A stretch of 39,093 nt of DNA from Streptomyces antimicrobicus (GCF_020532625.1 NZ_JAJAUY010000049.1:1-39093); one strand, 5' to 3'; positions 18,807 through 26,451 are shown, counted from the first letter of the stretch. A program made the numbers and translations. Notes: a model not told the origin generated them from the letters alone.

Positions 18807-19439
18807 ATGCGTTCACGTGGACACGGACACGAGCACGGCCATGAGCACGGGCACGGTCACCGGTACGGGAGCGGACCGCACTGCGGCCCCGACCGTCAGG
18901 GAGAGTTCGAGGGGCGCCGGCGCGCCTTCGGCCCGTTCGGGCCGCCCTTCGGCGGCGGCCCCTTCGGCGGGCGCGGGGGGCGTGGCGGACCGCACCGGCG
19001 GGCCCGGCGCGGCGACGTCCGCGCGTCGATCCTGGCGCTGCTGGCCGACCGCCCCATGCACGGGTACGAGATGATCCAGGAGATCGGCGAGCGCAGCGGC
19101 GGGGCCTGGCGGCCCAGTCCCGGCTCGGTCTACCCGACCCTCCAGATGCTGGAGGACGAGGGGCTGATCCGCAGCGAGAGCGAGGGCGGCAAGAAGCTGT
19201 TCACGCTCACCGACGCCGGGCGCGCGGAGGCCGAAGCCGGCTCCGACGCGCCGTGGGAGGCGGCCGGGCGGGGCATCGACCGCGAGTCGATGAACGAGAT
19301 CCGCACCGCCGGCTTCGGCCTGATGGAGGCGTTCGGCCAGGTCTGGAAGACCGGCACGCCCGAGCAGCGCGAGAAGGCCGTCGCCGTCATCAACGAGGCC
19401 CGCAAGAAGCTCTACCTGATCCTGGCCGACGAGCACTGA
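18807..19439 (+). CDS. PadR-family transcriptional regulator with His-rich N-terminus
   Basis: 210 residues. The first ~23 form a histidine tract (alternating HGHEHGHEHGHGH), then a Gly/Phe/Arg-rich linker (to about 75). The winged helix-turn-helix PadR domain follows at about 77-150 (ASILALLADRPMHGYEMIQEIGERSGGAWRPSPGSVYPTLQMLEDEGLI) and a C-terminal helical dimerisation region after that. PadR proteins are repressors of detoxification or efflux genes. The His tract could bind Ni/Zn/Cu or be a spacer, and the ligand is unknown. ATG 18807 has AAAGGAG at 18793-18799. It is monocistronic: a hairpin terminator follows. Confidence 0.9.
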   Translation: MRSRGHGHEHGHEHGHGHRYGSGPHCGPDRQGEFEGRRRAFGPFGPPFGGGPFGGRGGRGGPHRRARRGDVRASILALLADRPMHGYEMIQEIGERSGGAWRPSPGSVYPTLQMLEDEGLIRSESEGGKKLFTLTDAGRAEAEAGSDAPWEAAGRGIDRESMNEIRTAGFGLMEAFGQVWKTGTPEQREKAVAVINEARKKLYLILADEH

Positions 19440-19458
19440 GCCGGCCGGGGTGAACCGG

Positions 19459-19487
19459 GCGCCCCGCGCGGTCCTCGCGCGGGGCGC
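19459..19487. terminator. Bidirectional hairpin terminator between padR and the SRPBCC gene
   Basis: Perfect 12-bp GC stem: 19459-19470 pairs with 19476-19487 around the loop GTCCT. It lies between two convergent stops (19439 and 19496). Confidence 0.8.
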
Positions 19488-19495
19488 TGCGCGTC

Positions 19496-19924
19496 TCAGG
19501 CCAGCAGTCCGGCCAGCTTGCGCAGGGACTCGTTCAGCGCGGCCGTGGCCGAGTCCTTGAGCTTGCCCGCCATCAGGGAGACGGCGGCGCCGGTGAACTC
19601 GCCGTCGATGCGCACGGTGGTGGCCCCGCCGTCGGGGAGCAGCGTGTACCGGGTGCCGACGATCACGCCCATCGGTCCCTTGCCCCTGATGGCCAGGACC
19701 CGCTCGGCCTCCAGCTCCTCGACGGTCCAGGTGACCTCGGCGGGGAAGCCCATCATCTTCATGTTCTCCTCGAAGGTGGTCCCGACCTCAAGGGTCTGCG
19801 GGCCGCCCTTGGGGAAGCCGGTGTGCGTCATGCTCCACTCGCCGTACGCGTCCCAGTCCGTCAGCTGGGACCAGACCTTCGCGGCGGGCGCCTCGATGCG
19901 TGATTGCGCGCTGACTTCGGCCAT
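19496..19924 (-). CDS. SRPBCC (START-like) family protein
   Basis: 142 residues with the Bet v1-like/polyketide-cyclase fold: an N-terminal SRIEAPAAKVWSQLTDWDAYGEW motif, central strands including TWTVEELEAERVLAIRG and RYTLLPDGGATTVRIDGEF, and a long C-terminal helix (KLKDSATAALNESLRKLAGLLA). Members bind hydrophobic ligands in a cavity; no specific ligand can be named. The start is ATG 19924, with AGAAGGGG about 8 nt upstream. It is divergent from the EamA exporter at 20085. Confidence 0.88.
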   Translation of the reverse strand: MAEVSAQSRIEAPAAKVWSQLTDWDAYGEWSMTHTGFPKGGPQTLEVGTTFEENMKMMGFPAEVTWTVEELEAERVLAIRGKGPMGVIVGTRYTLLPDGGATTVRIDGEFTGAAVSLMAGKLKDSATAALNESLRKLAGLLA

Positions 19925-19995
19925 GCGGCCACCCCTTCTCGTCGGGTCCGTGCGGCGGAACGTAGCCCCGGTGGACGGAACATTCAATACTGACG

Positions 19996-20067
19996 ACCTG
20001 TCAGAAACGCGGCGGTCGCGTCGATACCGTCTCAACAGGTGTCACCCTCGTGACGCTCCTGACAGGT
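19996..20067. repeat. Separated perfect 9-bp inverted repeat in a divergent promoter region
   Basis: ACCTGTCAG (19996-20004) and CTGACAGGT (20059-20067) are exact inverted copies separated by 54 bp. They flank the start region of the divergent SRPBCC and EamA genes. A smaller dyad, GTCAC-cctc-GTGAC (20041-20054), lies inside. The layout could allow DNA looping by one regulator. Confidence 0.4.
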
Positions 20068-20078
20068 GATGTCATGAT
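20050..20078 (+). promoter_or_regulatory. Probable leaderless promoter of the first EamA gene
   Basis: GTGACG (20050-20055), a 17-nt spacer and CATGAT (20073-20078) place transcription start 6-7 nt later, exactly at ATG 20085. No Shine-Dalgarno sequence precedes that ATG. Confidence 0.45.
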
Positions 20079-20084
20079 GGCCCG

Positions 20085-21083
20085 ATGCAAGCGTCAGGGA
20101 GACATGCCGGACTGGGCCTCGCCCTCGTCTCGGCGTTCGCGTTCGGTGGTTCGGGAGTGGCGGCCAAGCCGCTGATCGAGGCGGGGCTGGACCCGCTGCA
20201 CATGGTCTGGATACGGGTCGCCGGGGCCGCGCTGGTGCTGTCCCCGCTCACCTGGCGCCACCGTGACCTGCTGCGCCGCCGACCGGGCCTGCTGGCCGGG
20301 TTCGGTCTGGTCGCCGTGGCCGGTGTGCAGGCCTGCTACTTCGCCTCCCTGTCCCGGATCCCGGTCGGGGTCGCCCTGCTGCTGGAGTACCTGGGCCCGG
20401 CCCTGCTGCTGGGCTGGATCCGGTTCGTGCAGCGCAAGCCGGTGACCCGCGCGGCCGCGGCCGGGGCCGCCGTGGCCGTCGTGGGTCTGGCCTGTGTGGT
20501 GGAGATCTGGTCCGGCCTGAGCCTGGACCCGCTCGGTGTGCTGCTCGGCCTCGCGGCCGCCTGCTGCCAGGCGTTCTACTTCGTCTTCGCCGACCAGGGC
20601 ACCGACGGCGCCGAGGTGCCCGACCCGATCGGCGTCATCGCGTACGGCATGGCCGTCGGCGCCCTCGTGATGACCGTGCTCGCCCGCCCCTGGCAGATCG
20701 ACTGGCAGCTGCTGGCCGGCAGCGCCGAGGTGGCCGGGACGAGCGTGCCCGCGCCGGTGCTCGTCGGCTGGGTGGTGCTCGTCGCCACCGTCTTCGCCTA
20801 CCTCACCGGAGTCGTCTCCGTGCGCATGCTCTCCCCCCAGGTGGCCGGTGTGGTGGCCTGCCTGGAGGCGGTCGTGGCGACGGTGCTGGCCTGGGTGCTG
20901 CTGGGCGAACACCTCTCCACACCGCAGATCCTCGGGGGTGCGCTGGTGCTGGGCGGGGCGTTCATCGCCCAGTCGTCGCGGTCGGCCGCCCCGGCTTCCG
21001 CGTCCCCTGCGGCGTCCGGTCCCGAGGCGGTGGCGGGGGTAGGGGACCCGGCCGCGCTGGACCGCGAACGGGCCAGCGCCTAG
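20085..21083 (+). CDS. EamA/DMT-superfamily transporter (first of three)
   Basis: 332 residues with about ten transmembrane segments in two EamA repeats (about 8-140 and 150-295). Examples are LGLALVSAFAFGGSGVAAKPLIEAGLDP, YFASLSRIPVGVALLLEYLGPALL and the second-half VVACLEAVVATVLAWVLLGEHLSTPQILGGALVLGGAFIA. Such proteins export amino acids, nucleobases or related metabolites; the substrate here is unknown. A soluble Ala/Ser/Pro-rich tail of about 35 residues follows the last helix. ATG 20085 appears leaderless. Confidence 0.9.
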   Translation: MQASGRHAGLGLALVSAFAFGGSGVAAKPLIEAGLDPLHMVWIRVAGAALVLSPLTWRHRDLLRRRPGLLAGFGLVAVAGVQACYFASLSRIPVGVALLLEYLGPALLLGWIRFVQRKPVTRAAAAGAAVAVVGLACVVEIWSGLSLDPLGVLLGLAAACCQAFYFVFADQGTDGAEVPDPIGVIAYGMAVGALVMTVLARPWQIDWQLLAGSAEVAGTSVPAPVLVGWVVLVATVFAYLTGVVSVRMLSPQVAGVVACLEAVVATVLAWVLLGEHLSTPQILGGALVLGGAFIAQSSRSAAPASASPAASGPEAVAGVGDPAALDRERASA

Positions 21084-21086
21084 GGT
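21058..21086 (+). promoter_or_regulatory. Promoter overlapping the end of the first EamA gene
   Basis: TGGACC (21058-21063), a 17-nt spacer and TAGGGT (21081-21086) form a good housekeeping promoter. The expected start falls at ATG 21094 (7 nt after the -10), giving either a leaderless mini-ORF or a ~165-nt leader for the second EamA gene. Confidence 0.5.
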
Positions 21087-21097
21087 GACTGGCATGC

Positions 21098-21175
21098 ATG
21101 CGACCGTGCTCCCGCCTCCCGCTGCCTGACGCGGGCGGCCGCCACACCGTCGAGGCCTTCCTGACCAGGCCTTAG
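21098..21175 (+). CDS. Possible short leader peptide (25 residues)
   Basis: From ATG 21098 a 25-codon frame (MRPCSRLPLPDAGGRHTVEA and five more residues) ends at TAG 21175. The overlapping ATG 21094 reads an 11-codon frame ending at 21129. Both begin at or just after the predicted transcription start of the promoter at 21058-21086. It may be a regulatory leader peptide for the transporter gene at 21260, or simply a coincidence in a GC-rich leader. There is no ribosome binding site. Confidence 0.25.
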   Translation: MRPCSRLPLPDAGGRHTVEAFLTRP

Positions 21176-21259
21176 GTCCGGGTGTCCCGGGCCGTCACCG
21201 TGCTGCCCGCGAAGCGATGACCTGAACCTGCCATCCTTCACGCACGCGCGGAGACCTAC

Positions 21260-22252
21260 GTGTCGCACACCTCGGCTGCCGGACGCAGCCTCTTCTACCT
21301 CGTCGTCGCCGGAATCGCCTGGGGCACCGCCGGAGCGGCGGCCTCCCTGCTCTTCCTGGCCAGTGACCTCGGCCCGCTCGCCCTGTCCTTCTGGCGGTGC
21401 GCCGGAGGCCTGGTGGTCCTGCTGGGCGTCCTCGCGGTCCGCCGCCGCCGGCGCGGGCGGGGCGCGGTTCGGCCGGCGGTTCGGCCCGCGCCGGGCTCGC
21501 TGCTGTTCACCGGGCTGATGTTCACCGTCTTCCAGGCCGCCTACTTCGGCGCGGTCCAGCAGACCGGGCTCGCCGTCGGCACCGTGGTCACGCTCGGCGC
21601 CGGGCCGGTGATGATCGCGCTGGGCGCCCGCTACGGCATGGGCGAGCGGCTCGGCGCGGGCGGCACGGCCGCCGTGTGCGGGGCGCTCGCCGGACTGGTC
21701 GTGCTGGTCCTGGGTGGCGGGGGCGCGCAGGTGCGCCCCCTCGGCGTCGGCCTCGCGCTGCTCTCGGCGGCCGGGTACGCCGCGATGACCCTGTGGACCA
21801 GGTCGCAGGGCCGGCGCGGCGCCGGCGGGGACGTCCTGGTCACCACCGCGTGGTCGGTTGCGGTCGGCGCGGTGTGCCTGCTGCTGCCGGCGGCGGTCGA
21901 GGGCCTGCTCCCGCACACCGCCGCGCTCGGCCAGGTGGCGGCGCTGATGGCGTACCTCGCCACGGTGCCGACCGCGCTGGCGTACGTCCTCTACTTCAAG
22001 GGGACGGCGGCGGTCCGGGCCGCGACCGTCTCCGTGATCATGCTGATCGAGCCGGTCAGCGCGGCCCTGATCGCTGTGCTGGCGCTGGGGGAGCGGCTCA
22101 CCGGCGCCGTGGTGCTCGGCACCGTCCTGCTGCTCGCGGCCGTGGTCGCGCTGATCGCGGGCGAGGCCCGGCGCCCGGCGGACGGGCCGGCGGCCGGGCT
22201 CGTCCCCGGGCCGGGACGCCGGCCCGCCCCGGCTCAGAGCGCCGCGAGGTAG
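21260..22252 (+). CDS. EamA/DMT-superfamily transporter (second of three)
   Basis: 330 residues with ten predicted membrane segments in two EamA repeats: an N-terminal FYLVVAGIAWGTAGAAASLLFLASDLGPL, a central TGLAVGTVVTLGAGPVMIALGARY and a C-terminal SVIMLIEPVSAALIAVLALGERLTGAVVLGTVLLLAAVVAL. It is only distantly related to the copy at 20085. GTG 21260 has GGAG at 21250-21253. The last 19 nt overlap the end of the convergent PNPOx-like gene (22234), so there is no room for a classical terminator between them. A long leader (about 165 nt) separates it from the nearest good promoter. Confidence 0.9.
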   Translation: MSHTSAAGRSLFYLVVAGIAWGTAGAAASLLFLASDLGPLALSFWRCAGGLVVLLGVLAVRRRRRGRGAVRPAVRPAPGSLLFTGLMFTVFQAAYFGAVQQTGLAVGTVVTLGAGPVMIALGARYGMGERLGAGGTAAVCGALAGLVVLVLGGGGAQVRPLGVGLALLSAAGYAAMTLWTRSQGRRGAGGDVLVTTAWSVAVGAVCLLLPAAVEGLLPHTAALGQVAALMAYLATVPTALAYVLYFKGTAAVRAATVSVIMLIEPVSAALIAVLALGERLTGAVVLGTVLLLAAVVALIAGEARRPADGPAAGLVPGPGRRPAPAQSAAR

Positions 22253-22935
22253 TCCGGAGTGGTCAGGGCGGGGTCCTGGCCCTCGGACGGGATCGGCGTG
22301 CCGTAGGTCCGGGTCACCGGGACCACGCCCGACCAGTACGGCAGCGCCAGGTCCTCGGGCTCGTCGTTCACGCCGCCGGTACGGATCTTCGCCGAGACCT
22401 CCTCCAGGTCCAGCCGGATGACGGCGGTGGCGGCCAGCTCCTTGGCGTTGGCCGGCCGGGAGTCGGCCGCGCGGCCCGGGACCACCTGGTCGACCAGCGC
22501 GTCCAGCGCGGTGCGGGCCTCGGCCTCGTCCGTCACCTGGTACGCGGTGCCGTGGACGACGACCGACCGGTAGTTGATCGAGTGGTGGAAGGCGGACTTG
22601 GCCAGCACCAGCCCGTCGACGTGGGTGACCGTCACGCAGACCGGCAGCCCCGGGTCCGCCTTCCCCGCGGCCAGCAGCGGGCGCGAACCGGTGGAGCCGT
22701 GGATGTAGAGGCGCTCGCCGACCCGGGCGTAGAGGGTGGGCAGCACGACCGGGGCGCCGTCGCGGACGAAACCGAGGTGGCACAGGTAGGCCGCGTCGAG
22801 TATCGAGTGCACCGTCTCGCGGTCGTAGTGGGCCCGCTCCCGGGAGCGGCTCGGGACGGTGCGGTCGGTCTTCGCGTAGGCGGGGGCCGCGGTGTTCGCG
22901 GTGGTCCCGGGGGCCCCGGTGGTGGCAGCGGTCAT
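22234..22935 (-). CDS. Pyridoxamine 5'-phosphate oxidase-like flavin-binding protein
   Basis: 233 residues. The split-barrel FMN-binding fold covers about 35-200: VHSILDAAYLCHLGFVRDGAPVVLPTLYARVGERLYIHGSTGSRPL, VCVTVTHVDGLVLAKSAFHHSINYRSVVVHG and a C-terminal DLEEVSAKIRTG. It belongs to the group annotated as PNPOx family/NimA-like rather than true PdxH. Its divergent partner is a MocR regulator with a PLP-binding domain, and the pairing recurs in actinomycetes, which suggests a link to vitamin B6 or flavin-dependent detoxification. ATG 22935 has GGAG 8 nt upstream. Confidence 0.88.
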   Translation of the reverse strand: MTAATTGAPGTTANTAAPAYAKTDRTVPSRSRERAHYDRETVHSILDAAYLCHLGFVRDGAPVVLPTLYARVGERLYIHGSTGSRPLLAAGKADPGLPVCVTVTHVDGLVLAKSAFHHSINYRSVVVHGTAYQVTDEAEARTALDALVDQVVPGRAADSRPANAKELAATAVIRLDLEEVSAKIRTGGVNDEPEDLALPYWSGVVPVTRTYGTPIPSEGQDPALTTPDYLAAL

Positions 22936-22949
22936 GGTGCCGACTCCAT

Positions 22950-22979
22950 TGCACTAGTGCATAATGTTGTTTGTGCTAG
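22950..22979. promoter_or_regulatory. Shared operator/promoter between the PNPOx-like and MocR genes
   Basis: A perfect 12-bp palindrome TGCACTAGTGCA (22950-22961) lies in the 28-bp divergent spacer. A related half-site TGTGCTAG at 22972-22979 forms a direct repeat with TGCACTAG (6 of 8 identical, 22 bp apart), the pattern seen for MocR operators. CATAAT (22960-22965) is a good -10 for rightward transcription and would start the message at GTG 22973. Confidence 0.6.
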
Positions 22980-24304
22980 GAGAATATCGGATCGAGGGGC
23001 GCCGCGCATCGGAGATCGCGGCCAGTGTGGAAGCGGGCGTGGGCGCGGGAGCGCTCGCGCCCGGCGCGCCGCTGCCGCCGATGCGGGAGCTGGCCGCCGT
23101 GCTCGGGGTCAACCCGAACACGGTGGCCGCGGCCTACCGCACGCTGCGCGAGCGCGGCGTGATCGAGACCGACGGGCGGCGCGGCAGCCGGGTGCGGGCC
23201 CGCCCGGCGAGCTCCCCGCGCGAGGCCATGACCGTGGAGGCCCCGCCCGGCACCAGGGACCTGTCCACGGGCAACCCCGACCCCGCGCTGCTGCCGCCGC
23301 TGGGCCCCGCCCTGGCGGTGGCCGCGGCCCGGGACGCCGAGCGGCGCGGGCTGTACGGCGGGGAGAGCGTCGTCCCGGAGCTCGCCGCGCTCGCCCGGGC
23401 GGGGCTGGAGGCCGACGGCGTGCCCGCGGGGCCGGTGGCCGTGACCTCCGGCGCGCTCGACGGGATCGAACGCGTGCTGGCCGCCCACCTCAAGCCCGGC
23501 GACGCCGTCGCCGTCGAGGACCCGGGGTGGGGCAGCCTGCTCGACCTCGTCCCGGCCATGGGCCTGCGGGTGCTGCCGGTCGCCGTGGACGAGGACGGGC
23601 CGGTGCCGCAGAGCGTCGACCGGGCGCTCGCCGCGGGCGCGCGGGCGCTCGTCGTCACCTGCCGGGCGCAGAACCCGACCGGCGCGGCGCTCGGCCGCGA
23701 GCGCGCGGCGGAGCTGCGCGCCGTACTGGGCGGGCGTCCCGAGGTGCTGCTCGTCGAGGACGACCACGGGCACGCCATCGTCGACCAGCCCCTGCACCCG
23801 CTGGCGGGGGCCACCCGCAGCTGGGCCTTCGTACGGTCGTCCGCCAAGGCCTACGGGCCCGACCTGAGGCTGGCCGTGCTGACCGGCGACGGGACCACCC
23901 TGGACCGGGTGGGCGGACGGCAGCGGCTCGGTGCCGGCTGGGTCAGCCGGCTGCTGCAGTACGCGGTGGTGGAGCTGTGGTCCTCCGGGGCGGTGGACCC
24001 GGCGGCGGTGGCCCGCTCCTACGGGGAGCGCCGGGGGGCGCTGCTGCGGGCGCTGGCCCGGCGCGGGGTCGCGGCGTACGGGCGCAGCGGGATGAACGTG
24101 TGGGTGCCGGTGGCCGACGAGACCAGCGCGGTGACCCGGCTGGTGCGGGCGGGCTGGGCCGTCGCGCCCGGCGCGCGCTTCCGTGTGGAGACCGGCCCGG
24201 CCGTGCGGATCACCGTCTCGCCCCTGGTGGCGGCGGACGTCGAGCCGCTCGCGGAGGCGGTGGCCGCGGCGGCGCGCCCGGCGGTCGGGGTGCGCTACGA
24301 CTGA
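22964..24304 (+). CDS. MocR-family regulator (GntR HTH fused to class I aminotransferase-like domain)
   Basis: 446 residues from ATG 22964. A GntR winged helix-turn-helix at about 10-75 (LPPMRELAAVLGVNPNTVAAAYRTLRERGVIETDGRRGSRV) is joined by a short linker to a fold-type-I aminotransferase domain (about 95-440). That domain has NPTGAALG and the PLP-lysine motif RSSAKAYGPDLRLAVLTGD (Lys at about 295). MocR proteins sense PLP or an amino-acid adduct and control vitamin B6, GABA or taurine genes. An in-frame GTG at 22973 lies 7 nt after a -10 (CATAAT) that overlaps ATG 22964, so the true start may be the leaderless GTG 22973 (443 residues). Confidence 0.92.
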   Translation: MLFVLGEYRIEGRRASEIAASVEAGVGAGALAPGAPLPPMRELAAVLGVNPNTVAAAYRTLRERGVIETDGRRGSRVRARPASSPREAMTVEAPPGTRDLSTGNPDPALLPPLGPALAVAAARDAERRGLYGGESVVPELAALARAGLEADGVPAGPVAVTSGALDGIERVLAAHLKPGDAVAVEDPGWGSLLDLVPAMGLRVLPVAVDEDGPVPQSVDRALAAGARALVVTCRAQNPTGAALGRERAAELRAVLGGRPEVLLVEDDHGHAIVDQPLHPLAGATRSWAFVRSSAKAYGPDLRLAVLTGDGTTLDRVGGRQRLGAGWVSRLLQYAVVELWSSGAVDPAAVARSYGERRGALLRALARRGVAAYGRSGMNVWVPVADETSAVTRLVRAGWAVAPGARFRVETGPAVRITVSPLVAADVEPLAEAVAAAARPAVGVRYD

Positions 24305-24370
24305 GGGCCCGGCGGCGAGCCGAGGAACCGGGGACGGAGGGGCCGGGGCCGGACGGGGCCGGAGGGGGGG

Positions 24371-24423
24371 CGGGGCCGGACGAGGGTGGGACGGAGCGTG
24401 CCGTCCCCCCTCGTCCGGCCCCG
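24371..24423. terminator. Very long bidirectional hairpin terminator
   Basis: A 23-bp stem with a single bulged T (24387): 24371-24394 pairs with 24401-24423 around AGCGTG. It separates the convergent MocR and third EamA genes. There is no U-tract. Confidence 0.85.
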
Positions 24424-24428
24424 GCCGG

Positions 24429-25445
24429 TCAGGCGTCGGTCGGGCGCGGTCGGCTCTGGGTGAGCGCCGCGCCGGCCAGGACGACGGCGGCGCCGACCGG
24501 GGTGTTCCAGTGCAGCTGTTCGCCGAGGACCAGCACGCCCGCCGTGGTGGCGACGACCGGGATGAAGTAGGTGACCATCTGCGCGGTCGTCGGACCGATC
24601 TCGGCGACCAGGCCGTACTGCATCTGCAGCGCCAGGCCGGTGCCGGCCGCGCCCAGCACGATCACCGCCAGGGTGGGCCAGAGCGGGAAGCCGGCCGGGG
24701 CCGGGGTGAACAGCGCGGCGAGCACGGCCAGCTGGCCGGCGGAGAGCAGCAGCTGGCCGCCGGTCATGGCGACGGCCGAGCCGCCCCGCGAGGCCAGCGT
24801 CCGGCGCACGTAGATCCAGCCGATCGGGTAGCACAGCGACGCCAGCAGGGCCAGCGCGGTGCCCCGCGCGTCGATCCCGGCGAAGCCCTGCCAGGCGCCG
24901 AGCACCGTCAGCACGCCGAGGAAGCCCAGGCCCAGGCCCGCGACACGGCGCCGGGTCGGCCGGTCCTCGGAGAGGGCGACGAGCGAGAGCGCCATGCCCC
25001 ACAGCGGCGAGGTGGCGTTGCAGATGCCCGCGAGGCTGGAGGGGATGGTGAGCTCGGCGTACGCGAACAGCGAGAACGGCACGGTGTTGAGCAGCAGCGC
25101 GGCCACCCCGAGGTGGCCCCACGTGCGGATCCCGCGCGGCAGGGCCTCGCGGCGCAGCAGCAGCACGGCCAGCAGGGCGAGGGCACCGAAGAAGACCCGG
25201 CCGAAGGCCACCTGGAAGGGCGCGTAGGCGGTGGTGCCGACCTTGATCAGCAGGAAGCTGAAGCCCCACACGAGGGAGAGGAAGGCGAAGCGCAGCCGCC
25301 AGTCGGCCGCCGCCCGGCGGAGCGGGCCGCGTCGCGGGGCAGGAGCGGTGCGCGGGGCGGGGGAGGTGCGGGTGGCGGCAGTGGCGGGCGGGGGGTCCGG
25401 AAGGGCGTCCGGTCCGGTCTCCGGCAGGGTGGTCGGTGCGCTCAT
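24429..25445 (-). CDS. EamA/DMT-superfamily transporter (third of three)
   Basis: 338 residues from ATG 25445. An extended Thr/Pro/Ala-rich cytoplasmic N-terminus (about 45 residues) leads into ten membrane segments. Landmarks are FAFLSLVWGFSFLLIKVGTTAYAPFQVAFGRVFFGALALL, SLAGICNATSPLWGMALSLVALSEDRPT and TAQMVTYFIPVVATTAGVLVLGEQLHWNTP. It is probably an exporter of an amino acid or related metabolite. It is divergent from a LysR gene, the classical arrangement for a LysR-controlled exporter. No Shine-Dalgarno site is present; a leaderless promoter fits the start (see the separate entry). Confidence 0.9.
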   Translation of the reverse strand: MSAPTTLPETGPDALPDPPPATAATRTSPAPRTAPAPRRGPLRRAAADWRLRFAFLSLVWGFSFLLIKVGTTAYAPFQVAFGRVFFGALALLAVLLLRREALPRGIRTWGHLGVAALLLNTVPFSLFAYAELTIPSSLAGICNATSPLWGMALSLVALSEDRPTRRRVAGLGLGFLGVLTVLGAWQGFAGIDARGTALALLASLCYPIGWIYVRRTLASRGGSAVAMTGGQLLLSAGQLAVLAALFTPAPAGFPLWPTLAVIVLGAAGTGLALQMQYGLVAEIGPTTAQMVTYFIPVVATTAGVLVLGEQLHWNTPVGAAVVLAGAALTQSRPRPTDA

Positions 25446-25452
25446 GCCAGGT

Positions 25453-25481
25453 ACTCTGCTCGGCATGATCTCGTAGGACAA
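25453..25481 (-). promoter_or_regulatory. Probable leaderless promoter of the third EamA gene
   Basis: On the minus strand TTGTCC (25481-25476), a 17-nt spacer and CAGAGT (25458-25453) are followed by 7 nt and then ATG 25445. The LysR-type dyad at 25469-25487 overlaps its -35. Confidence 0.5.
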
Positions 25482-25487
25482 GCGAGA
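25469..25487. promoter_or_regulatory. LysR-type dyad between the divergent EamA and lysR genes
   Basis: TCTCG-N9-CGAGA (25469-25473 and 25483-25487) fits the interrupted-dyad form of LysR binding sites (T-N11-A core). It covers the -35 of the EamA promoter and lies 33-51 bp before the lysR start codon. Confidence 0.5.
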
Positions 25488-25506
25488 TTTTTTACGGTCG
25501 ACGTCG

Positions 25507-25512
25507 TAGCAT
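25507..25512 (+). promoter_or_regulatory. -10 element of a probable leaderless lysR promoter
   Basis: TAGCAT lies exactly 7 nt before ATG 25520. No Shine-Dalgarno sequence is visible. The -35 region is not recognisable. Confidence 0.45.
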
Positions 25513-25519
25513 CGCTTAC

Positions 25520-26440
25520 ATGTTGAATCTGGAGCGCCTGCGCACCCTGGACGCCCTCGCCCGCCACGGCTCGGTCAGCGGCGCCGCCGACGGCCTCCAC
25601 GTGACCACCTCCGCGGTGTCGCAGCAGATGGCCAAGCTGGAGCGGGAGATCGGCCAGCCGCTGCTGGCCAGGAACGGGCGCGGGGTGCGGCTGACCGACG
25701 CCGGCCGGCTGCTCGCCGACCACGCGGCCCGGATCATCTCGCAGGTCGAGCTCGCCCAGGCCGACGTCGAGGCGCACCGCGGCCGCGCCGTCGGCGAGCT
25801 GCGGATCGGCGCCTTTCCGACCGCCATGCGCGGGCTGCTGCCCGCCGCCCTCACGGCCCTGCGCGCCGACCACCCGGACCTGCGGGCCCGGGTCCGCGAG
25901 CAGGAGCCGGAGGAGGCCATGGCCGCGGTGGTGCGCGGGGACCTGGACCTGGCGCTGGCCATCGACTGGCACAACAAGCGCATGCCGGTGCCCGCCGAGC
26001 TCGACCGCGCCCACCTCCTGGACGACGCCGCCGACATCGCGGTGCCGGCCGGTCACCCGCTGGCCGGACGCTCCGGCACCTCGTGCATCTCGCTGGCCGA
26101 GTTCGCCGCCGACGAGTGGATCTCGTGGAACGAGGGGCAGTTCTGCCACGAGTGGCTCGTCTTCACCCTGCGGGGACTGGGCGTGGAGCCCCGGATCACC
26201 CACATCGCCGAGGAGCACCACACCCAGCTGGCCTTCGTCGCGGCCGGGCTCGGGGTGTGCGTGACCCCGCGGCTCGGCCGGGGTCCGGTGCCGGCCGGGG
26301 TCCGGCTGCTGCCCGTGAGCGACGGCGTGCGCCGGCACGTGTACGCCGTCTGGCGCGCCGACGCGGCCCGGCGCCCGTCGGTCCAGGCGGGCGTCGCCGC
26401 GCTGAGGGCGGCGGCGAGCCGCCCCGGACCGGCGCACTGA
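25520..26440 (+). CDS. LysR-family transcriptional regulator
   Basis: 306 residues. The N-terminal helix-turn-helix (about 1-60) reads MLNLERLRTLDALARHGSVSGAADGLHVTTSAVSQQMAKLEREIGQPLLARNGRGVRLTDAG in shortened view: the key features are VSGAADGL, SAVSQQ and GVRLTDAG. The periplasmic-binding-like effector domain (about 90-295) has LRIGAFPTAMRGLLPAAL and FVAAGLGVCVTPRL. It probably controls the divergent EamA exporter. Effector unknown; an amino acid would fit known LysR-exporter pairs such as LysG-LysE, but that is analogy. Confidence 0.92.
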   Translation: MLNLERLRTLDALARHGSVSGAADGLHVTTSAVSQQMAKLEREIGQPLLARNGRGVRLTDAGRLLADHAARIISQVELAQADVEAHRGRAVGELRIGAFPTAMRGLLPAALTALRADHPDLRARVREQEPEEAMAAVVRGDLDLALAIDWHNKRMPVPAELDRAHLLDDAADIAVPAGHPLAGRSGTSCISLAEFAADEWISWNEGQFCHEWLVFTLRGLGVEPRITHIAEEHHTQLAFVAAGLGVCVTPRLGRGPVPAGVRLLPVSDGVRRHVYAVWRADAARRPSVQAGVAALRAAASRPGPAH

Positions 26441-26451
26441 GCCGGCGGTGC

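Noticed and set aside
21397..24570. A 1057-codon plus-strand frame across the second EamA, PNPOx-like and MocR genes.
   Set aside because: It is a repetitive Arg/Gly/Ala translation of another frame and conflicts with three genes having recognisable domains.
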